Part shown: one piece after another, positions 63,292 to 64,000 of the stretch
Layout: each line of letters opens with the position of its first letter
How positions within the stretch are numbered: position 1 is the stretch's first letter
From: Lachnospiraceae bacterium UBA1760
GTDB lineage: Bacteria > Bacillota > Clostridia > Lachnospirales > Lachnospiraceae
DNA: 64,000 bases
Assembly: GCA_002314775.1 (NCBI GenBank)
Contig: DCHE01000088.1
Coordinates: 1 to 64,000 of the forward strand
Direction of reading: 5' to 3'
The notes under the pieces: model-generated
The model's input: the letters and a program-made list of their open reading frames with translations, nothing else
What the model was told of the DNA's origin: nothing
Databases searched by the model: none
Translations under genes and position numbers: made by a program

Positions 63292-64000
63292 ATGGGAAAA
63301 ATCAATCAGTCAATTGCAGAATTAGTAGGAAGAACACCATTGCTTCAGCTTAATGGTTATCAGAAAAAATTTGAGGCAAACGCAAATATCATAGGAAAAT
63401 TGGAGTATTTTAATCCAAATCAGAGTGTTAAGGACCGTATTGCACTTGCTATGGTAGAGGATGCTGAACAAAAGGGATTATTAAAGCCAGGAGATACAAT
63501 TGTTGAAACAACAAGTGGAAATACTGGAATTGGACTTGCAGCAATAGCAGCAGCAAAGGGATATCCTTTCAGAGTTTATATTCAGGATCAGGTTAGTGAG
63601 GAACGATTTAAGGTTATAAAGGCATTTGGCGGTAAGACAATAAAGCTGACAGAAGAGCCAGCAATAGCGAAAACCTTACAGGAGACTAATGGTGATTTTG
63701 TTGCAGCAATTAAGAGCCTTAAGGATGAAGTAGTTTCAAAGGAGGAAAATACCTTCTTTGTAGATCAGTGCTCGAATCCTGCGAACCCTGGTGTTCATAA
63801 GAGAACAACAGGACCTGAAATCTGGGAGGATACAGAGGGAAAGGTTGACATCTTAGTAGCATGTGCTGGTACAGGTGGAACAATTTCTGGAACAGGCGCT
63901 TTTCTTAAGGAGAAGAATCCAAACATTAAGGTAGTTGGAGTTCAGCCGGGACCAAATTCTCTTCCAAGTCCTGAGGTACCTGCACCAGAAAAGGAAATAA
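63292..64000 (+). CDS. CysK-family PLP enzyme, truncated by the window end
   Basis: At least 236 residues; the frame is open at base 64000. The start MGKINQSIAELVGRTPLLQL follows AGAGAGG. The PLP lysine is Lys47 in NPNQSVKDR (Gln replaces the usual Gly before Ser), TTSGNTG is intact, and the loop is GTGGTISG. A stretch near residues 130-155 is longer than in CysK. It is the third CysK-type gene within 8 kb, directly after nifH, and may use a different sulfur donor or acceptor. Confidence 0.85.
   Translation, partial: MGKINQSIAELVGRTPLLQLNGYQKKFEANANIIGKLEYFNPNQSVKDRIALAMVEDAEQKGLLKPGDTIVETTSGNTGIGLAAIAAAKGYPFRVYIQDQVSEERFKVIKAFGGKTIKLTEEPAIAKTLQETNGDFVAAIKSLKDEVVSKEENTFFVDQCSNPANPGVHKRTTGPEIWEDTEGKVDILVACAGTGGTISGTGAFLKEKNPNIKVVGVQPGPNSLPSPEVPAPEKEI

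Overview
This window reads as a chromosomal stretch of a low-GC, anaerobic Firmicute, most like a Lachnospiraceae (Clostridia). That is an inference from gene content, strong AGGAGG-type ribosome binding sites, the CdaA/CdaR c-di-AMP module, a CsoR/CopA copper locus and the oxygen-independent (cbi) cobalamin route. No rRNA, tRNA, CRISPR array, transposase or phage gene was recognised. All genes except one antiporter lie on the + strand.

Layout. 0.2-3.3 kb: an OmpR-family two-component system whose sensor carries an extracytoplasmic EF-hand-like loop. 3.5-5.0 kb: a small lipoprotein with two VYGPP repeats followed by a radical SAM/SPASM enzyme, a likely peptide-modification pair. 5.1-9.5 kb: sbcD-sbcC. 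9.5-14.1 kb: a polyamine ABC transporter (potABCD order) whose binding protein has a C-terminal membrane anchor. 14.1-17.3 kb: a PAP2 phosphatase, a convergent CPA2 antiporter and an HSL-type esterase. 17.5-21.9 kb: two acidic or Q/N-rich membrane proteins, then cdaA-cdaR. 21.9-25.8 kb: a sirtuin, then csoR-copA under a large palindromic operator. copA ends in a metal-binding domain that has its own internal ribosome binding site and start codon.

25.9-50.5 kb is a large cobalamin locus headed by a cobalamin riboswitch. It holds a lipoprotein CbiK-like chelatase, a BtuF/BtuC/BtuD-type importer, and cbiP, cobT, cobU, cobS, a cobU-like paralogue, cobC, cbiB, cobD, cbiC, cbiD, cbiF, cbiG, cbiH, a cbiJ-cbiE-cbiT triple fusion and cbiA. 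GGDEF, GNAT, glycosyltransferase and SDR genes are interspersed. No cbiL, corrinoid adenosyltransferase or cobalt transporter is seen. 50.5-53.5 kb: a small conserved-looking protein, a tandem pair of near-identical promoter-hairpin-terminator units (candidate small RNAs), a CarD-family regulator and an RlmD/RumA-type RNA methyltransferase.

53.7-64.0 kb is the most unusual region: SDR, a stand-alone LanC-like cyclase with a CCG zinc motif, a divergent CysK paralogue, NifS, NifU, a LysR regulator, CysK, a YezD/DUF2292 peptide, NifB, a NifX-like protein, NifH and a third CysK-like gene running off the window. NifB, NifX and NifH set among sulfur-assimilation genes suggest a NifB-cofactor-dependent, nitrogenase-like reductase devoted to sulfur acquisition. 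Its catalytic subunits, if present, would lie beyond base 64000.
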